Assembly (NCBI RefSeq): GCF_012927205.1 | Contig: NZ_JABBGC010000002.1 | Location: 558,001 to 622,000 of the forward strand | Reading direction: 5' to 3' | DNA from: Chitinophaga fulva | GTDB lineage: Bacteria > Bacteroidota > Bacteroidia > Chitinophagales > Chitinophagaceae | Length of the DNA: 64,000 nucleotides | Part shown: in pieces, positions 26,330 through 35,167 of the stretch | Position numbering within the stretch: position 1 is the stretch's first letter | How the letters are laid out: every line of letters starts with the position of its first letter | Notes under the pieces: generated by a model | Databases searched by the model: none | What the model saw: only the letters and a program-made list of their open reading frames with translations | Told to the model about the DNA's origin: nothing | Position numbers and translations under genes: made by a program

Positions 26330-27494
26330 CCGGAAAAACAGCATAGCGCAACTGTTCCTGCGGGAAGTAAAGCTGGTGGCCGGCAACCACAGCCTGTTTC
26401 TGACCCTGTTGCTGGCGCCGTTATTTTATGTTTTCTTTTATGGTACCATCTATAGTTATAAGGTAGAAGAAAAAGTGGTGCTGGCCGTTGCTGACGATGA
26501 CCGGAGCGAGATGTCGCGCATGTTTGTGGAGCAGATGAATAATATGCAGGTGGTGGCCGTGATGCGGGCGTCTTCCCTGGAAGATGCACAGGAGCGGATG
26601 TATAGGGGAGAAGCGCAGGGGTATTTTTATATCCCCAAAGGCATGCAAAGCAAAGTACTGTCATTGCAACAGGCGGACGTGGTGCTTGCTGTGAACGGCG
26701 CGCGCTTCCTGCCTTCCAGTGAACTGACTGGCGCCATTACACAATTAGGACTAACTATCGGCGCCGGTGTACGATTGCAATACCAGGAAAAGATGGGGCT
26801 CAACTCCACCATGGCCTTGCAGGAAGCGATGCCGGTCAACATAGATTACCGGCCGCTGTATAACCCACAGGCCAGCTATGGCGGCTTTCTGCTACCGGTA
26901 CTGCTGGTGCTTATCCTGCAACAGACGTTGCTGCTGGGGCTTTCCGGCAGTATAGCACTGGAACGGGAGAATCATGAAATCGGCCGGCTGGTGAAGATGG
27001 GAGGGGGATTGTCGGGCATGTTATATGGTAAAGCTGCCTTTTACCTGTTGCTGTACCTGGCTTATGCCGCATTTTTTATGACGGTCAACTACCAGGTGCT
27101 GCACCTGCCATTCCGGGGCAGTTACCGTGATCTGGCGGTTTTGTTGTTCCTGTTCATTCTCACGCTTATTCCGATGGCCGTATGGATAGGTACGCTGTTT
27201 AAGAGCCAGTTGCTGGCCGCTCAACTGATGGCGTTCTCTACATATCCTTTTTTTCTCATATGCGGTTATGCGTGGCCTTTTGAATCCATGCCGCTGGCCT
27301 TGCAGGGGCTGTCGTCGCTGTTGCCGCTAACGCCTTTCGTAAAGGTATACACGTCGATTGTACAAACCGGTGGCACCCTCCGGGACCATGCCGGATCGGT
27401 GGTACACCTGTTGCTGTTGTGGGTGTTTTATCTTTTGCTGGCATTATGGGGATTAAAACGATTGAACAAAAAGCAACAACCTTTATCTTTGTAA
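26322..27494 (+). CDS. ABC-2 type permease, second of two
   Basis: A 390-residue paralog of the preceding protein with the same plan: N-terminal helix (LFLTLLLAPLFYVFFYGTIY), periplasmic domain (KVVLAVADDDRSEMSRMFVE), and C-terminal helices. Conserved tail phrase 'PLTPFVKVYTSIV' matches 'PLTPFVDAFFKVY' of the first copy. The pair probably forms a heterodimer. The gene ends one base before the GTG start of the nuclease gene. As an ABC transporter it needs an ATPase encoded elsewhere. Confidence 0.9.
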   Translation: MPDRKNSIAQLFLREVKLVAGNHSLFLTLLLAPLFYVFFYGTIYSYKVEEKVVLAVADDDRSEMSRMFVEQMNNMQVVAVMRASSLEDAQERMYRGEAQGYFYIPKGMQSKVLSLQQADVVLAVNGARFLPSSELTGAITQLGLTIGAGVRLQYQEKMGLNSTMALQEAMPVNIDYRPLYNPQASYGGFLLPVLLVLILQQTLLLGLSGSIALERENHEIGRLVKMGGGLSGMLYGKAAFYLLLYLAYAAFFMTVNYQVLHLPFRGSYRDLAVLLFLFILTLIPMAVWIGTLFKSQLLAAQLMAFSTYPFFLICGYAWPFESMPLALQGLSSLLPLTPFVKVYTSIVQTGGTLRDHAGSVVHLLLLWVFYLLLALWGLKRLNKKQQPLSL

Positions 27495-27495
27495 G

Positions 27496-28866
27496 GTGTA
27501 CGCAATTGTCGATATAGAAACAACCGGGGGGCACGCCAGTGCCAACGGCATAACCGAGATAGCCATCTACCTGTTTGATGGCCGGGAAATCACACAGCAT
27601 TACCAGACGCTGGTCAATCCTGGAGTGCCCATTCCTTATTACATAGAGTCCCTGACGGGTATCACCAACAGCATGGTGGCCGAAGCTCCCCCTTTTGAAG
27701 CGGTGGCGCCGATGATACATGAGCTGTTGCATGATAAAATCTTTGTGGCGCATAACGTCAACTTTGACTATTCGTTTGTGAAGCACCACCTGGCTGCCAC
27801 CGGGCTGGACCTCCAGTGTAAAAAGCTCTGTACCGTAAGGCTGGGAAGGAAGATCTTCCCCGGACTGCCTTCTTATAGTCTGGGCAACCTCTGCCGGCAT
27901 CTGGAAATCCCGATCAATGGCCGTCACCGGGCAGGCGGGGATGCGGAAGCAACGACGAAACTCTTTTCCCTGTTATTGCAGCACGATAAGGACAAGGCGA
28001 TTGCCGGTGCGCTTAAGGCAGGTTCCAAGGAACAGTTCCTGCCGCCGAACCTGCAACCGGAGGTGGTGAAACTGTTGCCGGAAGTGCCGGGCGTCTATTA
28101 TTTTCACGATGTAAAAGGGAAAGTGGTGTACGTGGGGAAAGCCAAAGACCTGAAAAAGCGTGTCAACAGCCACTTTACAGGTCATAGCGCCAGCCGTCAA
28201 CGGCAGAATTTCCTGCGCACTGTATATAATATCACCTATCAGGAAACCGCCACCGATCTGATGGCCTGTATCCTGGAGTCGGTAGAGATCAAGCGCCTGT
28301 GGCCTGCTTTTAATGCGGCGCAGAAGAGAGTGGAGTTCCGTTATGGTTTTTATCTTTTTGAAGACCAGGAAGGGTACCTGCGCCTCGCTATCGAGAAAAA
28401 GCGTAAGTTCAGCCATCCGGTGCATGCCTTCAACCTGTTGATTGACGGGCATCGGCTGCTCAGGGCGCTGATCCGGCAGTTTGAACTATGCCCCAAATTG
28501 TGTTTTCTGCAAAAGAGCGGTGGCACCTGTGCCGGGAAAACGGCAGCTACCTGTCATGGCGCCTGTGAGAAGGAAGAAGTCCCGGAAGCATATAACCAGC
28601 GCGTAAAAGCGGCGATTGCTTTCCTGCAGGAGCAACAGCCTTCCGTAGTGATCATGGACAAAGGCCGTAACAGTGAAGAACAAAGCTGTATCCTCATGGA
28701 GAAAGGCCGTTTCTACGGAATGGGATACGTGCCCACGCACCTGCAAACAATGGATGCCGAACAGTTAAGGCCCCATCTGACACAGTATCCCGAGAATGAG
28801 ATCATCATCAGTTTACTGAGGCCGTATGCCGGCAATGGGCAACAGTTAGCGTCTTCCCCGAAATGA
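27496..28866 (+). CDS. DEDDh exonuclease fused to UvrC-like GIY-YIG nuclease with Fe-S motif
   Basis: A 456-residue fusion, likely for DNA repair. Residues 1-165 form a DnaQ-type 3'-5' exonuclease: Asp6 and Glu8 in IVDIETTG, Asp91 in HNVNFDYSF, His144 and Asp149 in HRAGGDAEA. Residues 195-285 are a GIY-YIG domain (PGVYYF, VVYVGKAKDLKKRV), as in UvrC and Cho. Cysteines 332, 336, 345, 353 and 357 (LCPKLC, GTC, ATCHGAC) have nearly the spacing of the 4Fe-4S cluster reported for E. coli UvrC. The start codon is GTG, one base after the permease stop, and opens directly into the exonuclease motif. UvrC's C-terminal RNase H-like nuclease and UvrB-binding part are absent. Similar fusions are known in other bacteria. 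Confidence 0.88.
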   Translation: MYAIVDIETTGGHASANGITEIAIYLFDGREITQHYQTLVNPGVPIPYYIESLTGITNSMVAEAPPFEAVAPMIHELLHDKIFVAHNVNFDYSFVKHHLAATGLDLQCKKLCTVRLGRKIFPGLPSYSLGNLCRHLEIPINGRHRAGGDAEATTKLFSLLLQHDKDKAIAGALKAGSKEQFLPPNLQPEVVKLLPEVPGVYYFHDVKGKVVYVGKAKDLKKRVNSHFTGHSASRQRQNFLRTVYNITYQETATDLMACILESVEIKRLWPAFNAAQKRVEFRYGFYLFEDQEGYLRLAIEKKRKFSHPVHAFNLLIDGHRLLRALIRQFELCPKLCFLQKSGGTCAGKTAATCHGACEKEEVPEAYNQRVKAAIAFLQEQQPSVVIMDKGRNSEEQSCILMEKGRFYGMGYVPTHLQTMDAEQLRPHLTQYPENEIIISLLRPYAGNGQQLASSPK

Positions 28867-28881
28867 ATGGCGGAAAAAAAA

Positions 28882-28912
28882 TTGAAATCATGCGATTCGT
28901 GATTTACTTTTG
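28882..28912 (+). promoter_or_regulatory. Promoter of purC
   Basis: TTG at 28882-28884 and TACTTTTG at 28905-28912, spaced by 20 bases, fit the Bacteroidota -33/-7 consensus. The leader would be about 36 bases. Confidence 0.55.
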
Positions 28913-28952
28913 CTCGCAAATCACCGATAATTCATTTTTAATTTCATAATTC

Positions 28953-29882
28953 ATGTTAGAGTCAAATTTCAAATTCCCGGGTCAGACCGCCTTTTACAAA
29001 GGGAAAGTACGTGATGTATACACCATTGAGGACAAGCTCATGGTAATGGCAGTAAGCGATCGTATCTCTGCGTTCGATGTAGTTTTGCCCCGCCCTATTC
29101 CTTACAAAGGACAGGTACTGAACCAGGTGGCTGCCATCATGCTGGAAGCTACTAAAGACATCGTGCCTAACTGGGTAAAATCTACCCCGCTGCCTAATGT
29201 AACCATAGGTTTGAAATGCGAAACGTTCCCTGTGGAAATGGTGGTGCGTGGCAACCTCACCGGCCATGCCTGGAGAACTTACAAAACCGGTCAGCGTGTA
29301 CTCTGCGGCGTTACTATGCCGGACGGACTGAAAGAAAATGATTTCTTCCCTCAGCCTATCATTACGCCTACTACCAAAGCACACGAAGGTCATGATGAAG
29401 ATATTTCCCGTGAGGAAATCATCGCTCAGGGACTGGTGAGCAAAGAAGACTACGAGCAACTGGAAAAATATACCCTCGCCCTGTTTGCAAGAGGTAAAGA
29501 AATGGCAACAGAACGCGGCCTGATCCTCGTAGATACTAAATATGAGTTCGGTAAAATCGGCGACACCATCTACGTGATCGACGAAATCCACACACCAGAC
29601 TCTTCCCGCTACTTCTATGCAGAAGGCTACGAAGAAAACCAGAAAGCCGGTAAACAGCAGAAACAACTGAGCAAGGAGTTTGTGCGTGAGTGGCTGATGG
29701 AAAACGGATTCCAGGGCAAAGACGGTCAACAGGTACCTGAAATGACCGACGAGTTCATTACCAGCGTGAGCGAGCGTTACATCGAGCTGTTTGAGAACAT
29801 CACCGGCCGCAAATTCGTGAAAGAAGATGTGGCACCGGAAGCAGCCGAAGCGAAAATCGTAGAAGCGCTGAAACAGCTGTAA
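28953..29882 (+). CDS. purC: Phosphoribosylaminoimidazole-succinocarboxamide synthase
   Basis: A 309-residue cytosolic enzyme of purine synthesis: it joins CAIR and aspartate to make SAICAR, using ATP. The sequence shows the SAICAR-synthase pattern: GKVRDVYTIEDKLMVMAVSD with SAFD, the substrate site 'VEMVVRGNLTGHAW', and VDTKYEFGKIGDTIYVIDEI with HTPDSSRYFYAEGYEENQ (ATP and metal site). Length is that of the longer eukaryote-like PurC, usual in Bacteroidota. It stands alone with its own promoter and a good terminator downstream. Confidence 0.97.
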   Translation: MLESNFKFPGQTAFYKGKVRDVYTIEDKLMVMAVSDRISAFDVVLPRPIPYKGQVLNQVAAIMLEATKDIVPNWVKSTPLPNVTIGLKCETFPVEMVVRGNLTGHAWRTYKTGQRVLCGVTMPDGLKENDFFPQPIITPTTKAHEGHDEDISREEIIAQGLVSKEDYEQLEKYTLALFARGKEMATERGLILVDTKYEFGKIGDTIYVIDEIHTPDSSRYFYAEGYEENQKAGKQQKQLSKEFVREWLMENGFQGKDGQQVPEMTDEFITSVSERYIELFENITGRKFVKEDVAPEAAEAKIVEALKQL

Positions 29883-29902
29883 TCATTACGATTAAAATAT
29901 GC

Positions 29903-29945
29903 AAGAGCGGAGGTCAGAGCATAAGCTTTGATCTCCGCTCTTTTT
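29903..29945 (+). terminator. Terminator of purC
   Basis: An 18-base-pair stem with G-U pairs (29903-29920 with 29925-29942; core AGAGCGGAG / CTCCGCTCT) and an ATAA loop is followed by a T run. Strong form. Confidence 0.8.
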
Positions 29946-29962
29946 CGTAAGCTACTTTGGCT

Positions 29963-29970
29963 TACTTTTG
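29963..29970 (+). promoter_or_regulatory. -7 promoter element of the ABC exporter gene
   Basis: TACTTTTG matches TAnnTTTG; transcription should start near 29976. This rules against the TTG at 29957 as a start codon and leaves a leader of about a dozen bases to the TTG at 29987. Confidence 0.5.
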
Positions 29971-29986
29971 TGTCAAAACTTTCCGA

Positions 29987-31783
29987 TTGAAACATCTAGC
30001 TGCGCTTAATAAATACTTCATGGCCAACAAATGGCGCCTGATTCTTGGGCTGTTGTTTACGGCTATATCGATTGTCTTCAGTGTTTTTCAGCCTATCATG
30101 GTCCGGCAGATCTTTGACCTGCTGTCACATAATCTCGACGAATATCGCCTCTTAAGTGACACCAGTTTGAAGAGCGCATTCCGGTCCGACTTCTCCCGTA
30201 TCCTCGCATTTTACGGTGTGAGCATTTTGATCTTTGCGTTGTTGAGTGGCTTTTTCCTTTTCCTGCAGCGGCAAACGCTCATCGTAATGAGCCGGCATAT
30301 TGAGTATGACCTGAAGAACGAGATTTACCAGCACTATCAGAAACTGGACCTTAACTTCTTTAAGATGCACCGCACCGGTGACCTGATGAGCCGCATCACG
30401 GAAGACGTTTCCCGTGTACGCATGTACGTTGGCCCTGCCATCATGTACGCATCACGTACCCTGTTCCTGATCGTCATCATCGTATACCTGATGCTGGAGG
30501 TAAATCCTTTACTAACCCTGTACACACTGTCCCCGCTGCCTTTCCTGGCATTGACAATTTATTATGTCAACAAAATCATTCACCGTAAAAGTGAAAGGAT
30601 ACAGGCGGAGTTGTCTAACATTACTTCTATCGCGCAGGAATCTTACTCTGGTATCAGGGTGATCAAATCCTATGTGCAGGAAGATGCCAGCGGACGGCAT
30701 TTTGAAAGCGCCAGTGAAGCGTATAAACTCAGTTCTATCAGCCTCGCCAAAACAGATGCGCTGTTCCAGCCTATCATGGCGCTGATGATCGGGCTGAGCG
30801 TGATACTCACTATTTTCATTGGCGGTTATCAGGTAATAGAAGGAAATATCACCGTTGGTAACCTCGCGGAGTTTGTCATTTATGTGAATATGCTGATGTT
30901 CCCGTTCCTGTCAATCGGCCTGGTGGCCACGATGGTACAGCGTGCTGCTGCCTCACAGCAACGGATAAACGAATTTTTGAAAATAGAACCGGAGATCAAA
31001 GATGAGCCAACTGCGCATACGGTGCAGCTGGAAGGAGCTGTGTGGCTGGAAGGCGTTACATTTACCTATCCTCATACCGGCATTACCGCACTGAAAGATA
31101 TCAATCTGCATATAGCGCCGGGCCAGAAAGTAGCGGTCATTGGCCGTACCGGTTCAGGCAAGAGTACGCTGGCGCAACTGCTGATACGTATGTACGATCC
31201 GCAGAAAGGCCGTGTGATGCTGGATAAGCATGATGTCCGTTATATGCACCTGGAGCAGCTGCGTAGCCAGATCAGCTATGTGCCGCAGGACGTATTCCTT
31301 TTCTCAGACTCCATCGCCAATAATATCCGCTTTGGTGATCCGGCGGCCAATTTGCAGGCAGTGCAACAGGCAGCCCGGCAGGCTTCGGTAGAGAAGGACA
31401 TCCTCGGATTTAACGAAGGGTTTGATACGGAGATAGGGGAGCGGGGCGTTACGCTCAGCGGTGGGCAGAAACAACGTATATCCATTGCCAGGGCGCTCAT
31501 CAAGAACCCGGATATCATGATTTTTGATGACTGTTTGTCTGCCGTGGACGCCCGTACGGAAAAGGAGATCATTGGCAACCTGTACGCCTACCTGAAAAAT
31601 AAAACTGCTATCATTATTACCCACCGGATCTTCTCCCTGTTTGAGTTTGACAAGATCATCGTGTTAGATGAAGGCAAGATTGTGGAAGAAGGAACACATG
31701 AGAAATTATTATCATTGAATGGTTACTATGCTGAACTGTACGCAAGACAGCAATCCGGCGATGAAGAAAGTGTAACTGAGTAA
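29987..31783 (+). CDS. ABC exporter, fused permease and ATPase (MsbA-like)
   Basis: A half-transporter of about 598 residues: six membrane helices in the first 320, then an ATPase domain. Visible motifs are Walker A GRTGSGKST, Q-loop (YVPQDVFLF), signature LSGGQKQR, Walker B IMIFDD and the H-loop THR. The catalytic Glu that normally follows Walker B Asp is an Asp here (31526-31531 encode Asp-Asp). That is typical of one partner of heterodimeric exporters, yet no partner gene is nearby. The start is TTG at 29987 or ATG at 30020; the promoter position favours one of these over 29957. The substrate is unknown, possibly lipid or peptide. Confidence 0.9.
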   Translation: MKHLAALNKYFMANKWRLILGLLFTAISIVFSVFQPIMVRQIFDLLSHNLDEYRLLSDTSLKSAFRSDFSRILAFYGVSILIFALLSGFFLFLQRQTLIVMSRHIEYDLKNEIYQHYQKLDLNFFKMHRTGDLMSRITEDVSRVRMYVGPAIMYASRTLFLIVIIVYLMLEVNPLLTLYTLSPLPFLALTIYYVNKIIHRKSERIQAELSNITSIAQESYSGIRVIKSYVQEDASGRHFESASEAYKLSSISLAKTDALFQPIMALMIGLSVILTIFIGGYQVIEGNITVGNLAEFVIYVNMLMFPFLSIGLVATMVQRAAASQQRINEFLKIEPEIKDEPTAHTVQLEGAVWLEGVTFTYPHTGITALKDINLHIAPGQKVAVIGRTGSGKSTLAQLLIRMYDPQKGRVMLDKHDVRYMHLEQLRSQISYVPQDVFLFSDSIANNIRFGDPAANLQAVQQAARQASVEKDILGFNEGFDTEIGERGVTLSGGQKQRISIARALIKNPDIMIFDDCLSAVDARTEKEIIGNLYAYLKNKTAIIITHRIFSLFEFDKIIVLDEGKIVEEGTHEKLLSLNGYYAELYARQQSGDEESVTE

Positions 31784-31861
31784 CAATCACCCTCTTGCAT
31801 AGGCTCTGCCACGGCCCGTTACAGCGGTGTTTTATGATTTTTCAAAATCATTTAAAAATAT

Positions 31862-31891
31862 TTTGATATTTGTAAAACAATAGTATATTTG
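31862..31891 (+). promoter_or_regulatory. Promoter of the DUF3276 gene
   Basis: TTTG at 31862-31865, then 18 bases, then TATATTTG at 31884-31891: a full Bacteroidota -33/-7 match. The leader would be about 45 bases. Confidence 0.6.
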
Positions 31892-31940
31892 TTCCTTATT
31901 GTAACAGGATTTGATTCGTTAACACTTAAATCTATCAACT

Positions 31941-32378
31941 GTGGCGTACGAAAACACCAATCAACAGGAAAGAAACAATGATAGCATCTTTTCTAAACGA
32001 TTGAAAGCGGGCAAAAGAAGGACGTACTTCTTTGATGTAAAGACCACTCGGGGAAATGATTACTTTCTGACCATTACAGAAAGTAAGAAACGTTTTAATG
32101 ACAACGGCTACGACAGGCACAAAGTATTCCTGTACAAGGAGGACTTCAACAAGTTCCTGAATGCGCTGACCGAAACTATCAACTACGTTAAAACTGAGTT
32201 GATGCCCGATTTTGATTTTGATGCCTACAATCACGATTATGTGCAGGAAGACCAGGAAGAAACAGACGGCGACACTGAGGTAACCCCCCGTACCGCAGAA
32301 GTAGTAGCTGCCGATGTTGCTCCGATTGCGGCGTCCGCCCCGGCTCCACATAGCGCTGACGAGGTAGACAAATGGTAA
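31941..32378 (+). CDS. DUF3276 family PUR-alpha-like protein
   Basis: A 145-residue protein that begins at GTG. Residues 15-100 match DUF3276, a bacterial PUR-alpha-like fold that binds single-stranded DNA or RNA: KRLKAGKRRTYFFDVKTTRG, NDYFLTITESKKRF and HKVFLYKEDFNKFLNALTE. The C-terminal 45 residues are acidic and Ala/Pro-rich, probably disordered. Widespread in Bacteroidota and known mainly from a Borrelia homolog that acts as a nucleic-acid-binding regulator. It stands alone, with a clear promoter and terminator. Confidence 0.9.
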   Translation: MAYENTNQQERNNDSIFSKRLKAGKRRTYFFDVKTTRGNDYFLTITESKKRFNDNGYDRHKVFLYKEDFNKFLNALTETINYVKTELMPDFDFDAYNHDYVQEDQEETDGDTEVTPRTAEVVAADVAPIAASAPAPHSADEVDKW

Positions 32379-32441
32379 ATGTGATTCCCCTGAAGATAAC
32401 CAACAACTAACGCAGGAATCACCGTCGTATTAAGTTATAAA

Positions 32442-32480
32442 AGAATCGCCCACTGAATATTCAGTGGGCGATTCTCTTTT
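32442..32480. terminator. Bidirectional terminator between DUF3276 gene and pgi
   Basis: AGAATCGCCCACTGAAT (32442-32458) and ATTCAGTGGGCGATTCT (32459-32475) are a perfect 17-base-pair palindrome, followed by CTTTT on the plus strand and flanked by A residues on the other side. Confidence 0.8.
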
Positions 32481-32495
32481 ATGTATAGCCTCGTA

Positions 32496-34151
32496 TTATT
32501 GTTTCCTCATGGCTTTGAAGGCATTGATCAATCCGTTCGTACTGGCGTCATGGTTAGCGACGTAATCGTCGTTTTGCAGCTCAGGAAGGATTTTGCCGGC
32601 CAGTTGTTTACCCAGTTCCACACCCCACTGATCGAAGCTGTAGATATTCCAGATAACACCCTGCACAAAAATCTTGTGTTCGTAGAAAGCAATCAACATA
32701 CCGAGGGAGCGAGGTGTGATCTCTTTCAACAGGAAGGAGTTGGACGGACGGTTGCCGGTAAATACTTTATAAGGCAATACCCGTTTGATCTCTTCTGCTG
32801 ATGTATTGGCTTTCTGCAGTTCCGCCAGCACTTCCGCTTCCGTTTTGCCGTTCATGAGCGCCTCCGTTTGTGCGAAGAAGTTAGACAGCAGTTTTACATG
32901 ATGGTCACCGATAGGGTTGTGGCTGATGGCCGGTGCGATAAAGTCGCATGGAATAAGCCGGGTGCCCTGATGTATCAGTTGGTAGAAAGCATGCTGACCG
33001 TTGGTGCCGGGTTCACCCCAAACAATTGGGCCGGTTTCATACTGAACAGGTTGGCCGTTACGGTCCACATGTTTACCGTTGCTTTCCATATTGCCTTGCT
33101 GGAAATAGGCAGCGAAGCGGTGCATGTACTGGTCGTAAGGCAGGATGGCTTCTGTAGCGGCGCCGAGGAAGTTACCGTTCCAAAGGCCTACCAGTGCCAT
33201 GATAGCCGGTATGTTGCGGTCAAGCGGTGTTTGCGTGAAGTGATTGTCTGCCGCATGTGCGCCATTGAGCAGTTCGATGAAATGCTCATAACCGATGGTC
33301 AGTGCAATGGACAAACCGATAGCGGACCACAGGGAGTAACGGCCGCCTACCCAATCCCAGAACTCAAACATGTTGTTGGGATCGATGCCGAAGGCGGTCA
33401 CCGCTTTCTCGTTGGTAGATAACGCCACGAAATGTTTGGCGACGAATTTTTCGTCTTTGGCATGTTCGAGGAACCAGTCGCGCGCAGTGTGTGCGTTGGT
33501 CATGGTTTCCTGCGTGGTGAATGTTTTGGACGCGATGAGGAAAAGCGTTTCATCGGGCGTAACCTGTTTCAGGGTTTCCACGATATGCGTGCCATCCACA
33601 TTGGACACAAAGTGAGGCTGTATACCTGGCTTCCAGTAAGGCTTCAGCGCTTCTGTCACCATCACAGGGCCGAGGTCGGAGCCACCGATGCCGATGTTGA
33701 CGATATAACGTATAGGCTTGCCCGTATATCCTTTCCATTCACCGGAATGTATTTGCCGGCAGATGTGGTCCATTTTGTTGAGTACGCCCAATACGTCCGG
33801 CATCACGTCACGGCCATCGAGCATCACAGGTTTGCCGGAGAAGTTGCGCAGCGCGGTATGCAGTACGGCGCGGTTTTCTGTAACGTTGATCTTTTCCGCG
33901 CCAAACATGGCCTTGATAGCGGCATTTACACCACATTCATCTGCCAGCGAGAGCAGCAGGTTGCGGGTATCTTCAGTGATCAGGTTCTTGGAATAGTCGA
34001 ACAGGGTGTCTTCCAGTTGAAGCGAAAACGTTTTGAAACGTTCCTGGTCTTCCATAAACAAAGCACGCATTTGTACCTTTTTCATTTCGTCGGCATGTTT
34101 CAGCAATGCCTGCCACGCTTTGGTGGCCACTGGACTGGTAGATGGAAACAT
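32496..34151 (-). CDS. pgi: Glucose-6-phosphate isomerase
   Basis: A 551-residue cytosolic enzyme of glycolysis and gluconeogenesis that interconverts glucose-6-phosphate and fructose-6-phosphate. The PGI signatures are clear: YIVNIGIGGSDLGPVMVTEA, LIASKTFTTQETMTNA (sugar-phosphate loop), FGIDPNNMFEFWDWVGGRYS, and the C-terminal FDQWGVELGKQLA. Length fits the large bacterial form. It is transcribed alone, convergent with the DUF3276 gene; a -7 element lies at 34177-34184. Confidence 0.97.
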   Translation of the reverse strand: MFPSTSPVATKAWQALLKHADEMKKVQMRALFMEDQERFKTFSLQLEDTLFDYSKNLITEDTRNLLLSLADECGVNAAIKAMFGAEKINVTENRAVLHTALRNFSGKPVMLDGRDVMPDVLGVLNKMDHICRQIHSGEWKGYTGKPIRYIVNIGIGGSDLGPVMVTEALKPYWKPGIQPHFVSNVDGTHIVETLKQVTPDETLFLIASKTFTTQETMTNAHTARDWFLEHAKDEKFVAKHFVALSTNEKAVTAFGIDPNNMFEFWDWVGGRYSLWSAIGLSIALTIGYEHFIELLNGAHAADNHFTQTPLDRNIPAIMALVGLWNGNFLGAATEAILPYDQYMHRFAAYFQQGNMESNGKHVDRNGQPVQYETGPIVWGEPGTNGQHAFYQLIHQGTRLIPCDFIAPAISHNPIGDHHVKLLSNFFAQTEALMNGKTEAEVLAELQKANTSAEEIKRVLPYKVFTGNRPSNSFLLKEITPRSLGMLIAFYEHKIFVQGVIWNIYSFDQWGVELGKQLAGKILPELQNDDYVANHDASTNGLINAFKAMRKQ

Positions 34152-34176
34152 ATAATAGCTTTAGTTAATTGCGCGT

Positions 34177-34184
34177 CAAAAATA
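34177..34184 (-). promoter_or_regulatory. -7 promoter element of pgi
   Basis: On the minus strand this reads TATTTTTG, a TAnnTTTG match, about 25 bases before the pgi ATG. It lies in the 45-base gap after the TspO-like gene. Confidence 0.45.
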
Positions 34185-34196
34185 ATCTTTTACTTT

Positions 34197-35003
34197 TTAA
34201 GATCGGGGTTTCCTGTACAAATGCCAGGAAATAGCGATGGCGATAATACCAATGGCAATCACACAACAATGAATAACCGGCTGTTGTTCTATCACGCCGG
34301 CTTCTCTTCTTTTAATCAGAATACCATAGAATGCCCATACCGCCACGAGGGCATGCAGGATATTGTTGCGCCGGAACACCATCAGCACACTGATCAGCGT
34401 TCCCAGGGCAATCATGCTGATGGTCCACCACACCTGGAAGGCAACGCTGCCGGTCCATCCTGCGTACACCAGCAGGGTAGTGATATTGGCGAGGGTAGCG
34501 ATGCTGATCCATCCCAGGTAAATACTGAAAGGTACATGGATGAACAGTCTCTCCGGTACACTGGGTGAAGTAAGGCCAATGCCAAAGTTCACATGAATGA
34601 TAAAAAGCGCCGCGAGCAAAATCAATATCAGTCCAACAGTAACCGGCATCAGTTCATAATGCCAGGCAAACAGCCAGGTGGCATTCGCCACACAGCTGAT
34701 GAGAAACCACTCTTTCATGGCGCCCATGACACGGGCCAGCACCTCGGGGCGCTTGCCGGAGAAAGCCAGCCACAGCTGATAGATCACAAAACAAAGCAAT
34801 GAAAGGTAGATGACGCTCCAGATAGAAAAGGTGAAGCCCGGTGGTGTAAAGATATGGGCGTATTCATCAGATATCTCCCTGATCGGTTTGCCATTGATGG
34901 GCAGCAGCCATGCCAGCGCATTGGTGGCTATCATGAGCAAAAAAGCAAGGGCGTTGAATATCGATTTGTTTTTATAGTGAAGGGTTTCATGGGAGGCCAT
35001 CAT
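34197..35003 (-). CDS. TspO/MBR-like tryptophan-rich membrane protein
   Basis: A 268-residue membrane protein with about eight helices. The phrase FTPPGFTFSIWSVIYLSLL matches the TspO-like W-rich signature, and many Trp residues sit at helix ends. It is longer than classical five-helix TspO (about 160 residues), like an extended branch seen in Bacteroidota and Firmicutes. TspO proteins bind tetrapyrroles and affect stress signalling; for the long branch no function is established. It is upstream of pgi on the same strand but pgi has its own -7 element. Confidence 0.75.
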   Translation of the reverse strand: MMASHETLHYKNKSIFNALAFLLMIATNALAWLLPINGKPIREISDEYAHIFTPPGFTFSIWSVIYLSLLCFVIYQLWLAFSGKRPEVLARVMGAMKEWFLISCVANATWLFAWHYELMPVTVGLILILLAALFIIHVNFGIGLTSPSVPERLFIHVPFSIYLGWISIATLANITTLLVYAGWTGSVAFQVWWTISMIALGTLISVLMVFRRNNILHALVAVWAFYGILIKRREAGVIEQQPVIHCCVIAIGIIAIAISWHLYRKPRS

Positions 35004-35153
35004 TGTAATAGGAACTTTTTTTAATATTATTTAAAAATATTACCGATGTGGATTCCCGCTCCAGCTGCAAAAATTATGCTAAAGCTATGTTAAAGGATTG
35101 CAGTAGCGTAATATAGAATTGAGATGACATTAGCAGAATTCCACATTTTTACC

Positions 35154-35161
35154 TACATTTG
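35154..35161 (+). promoter_or_regulatory. -7 promoter element of prfB, implying a leaderless mRNA
   Basis: TACATTTG matches TAnnTTTG. Transcription should start within a few bases of the ATG at 35168, so the message would have almost no leader. No TTTG is seen at -33. Confidence 0.5.
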
Positions 35162-35167
35162 CCCGCT

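Noticed and set aside
33432..34568. Plus-strand frame of 378 codons opposite pgi and the TspO-like gene
   Set aside because: Antisense to the highly conserved pgi; no recognisable domain.
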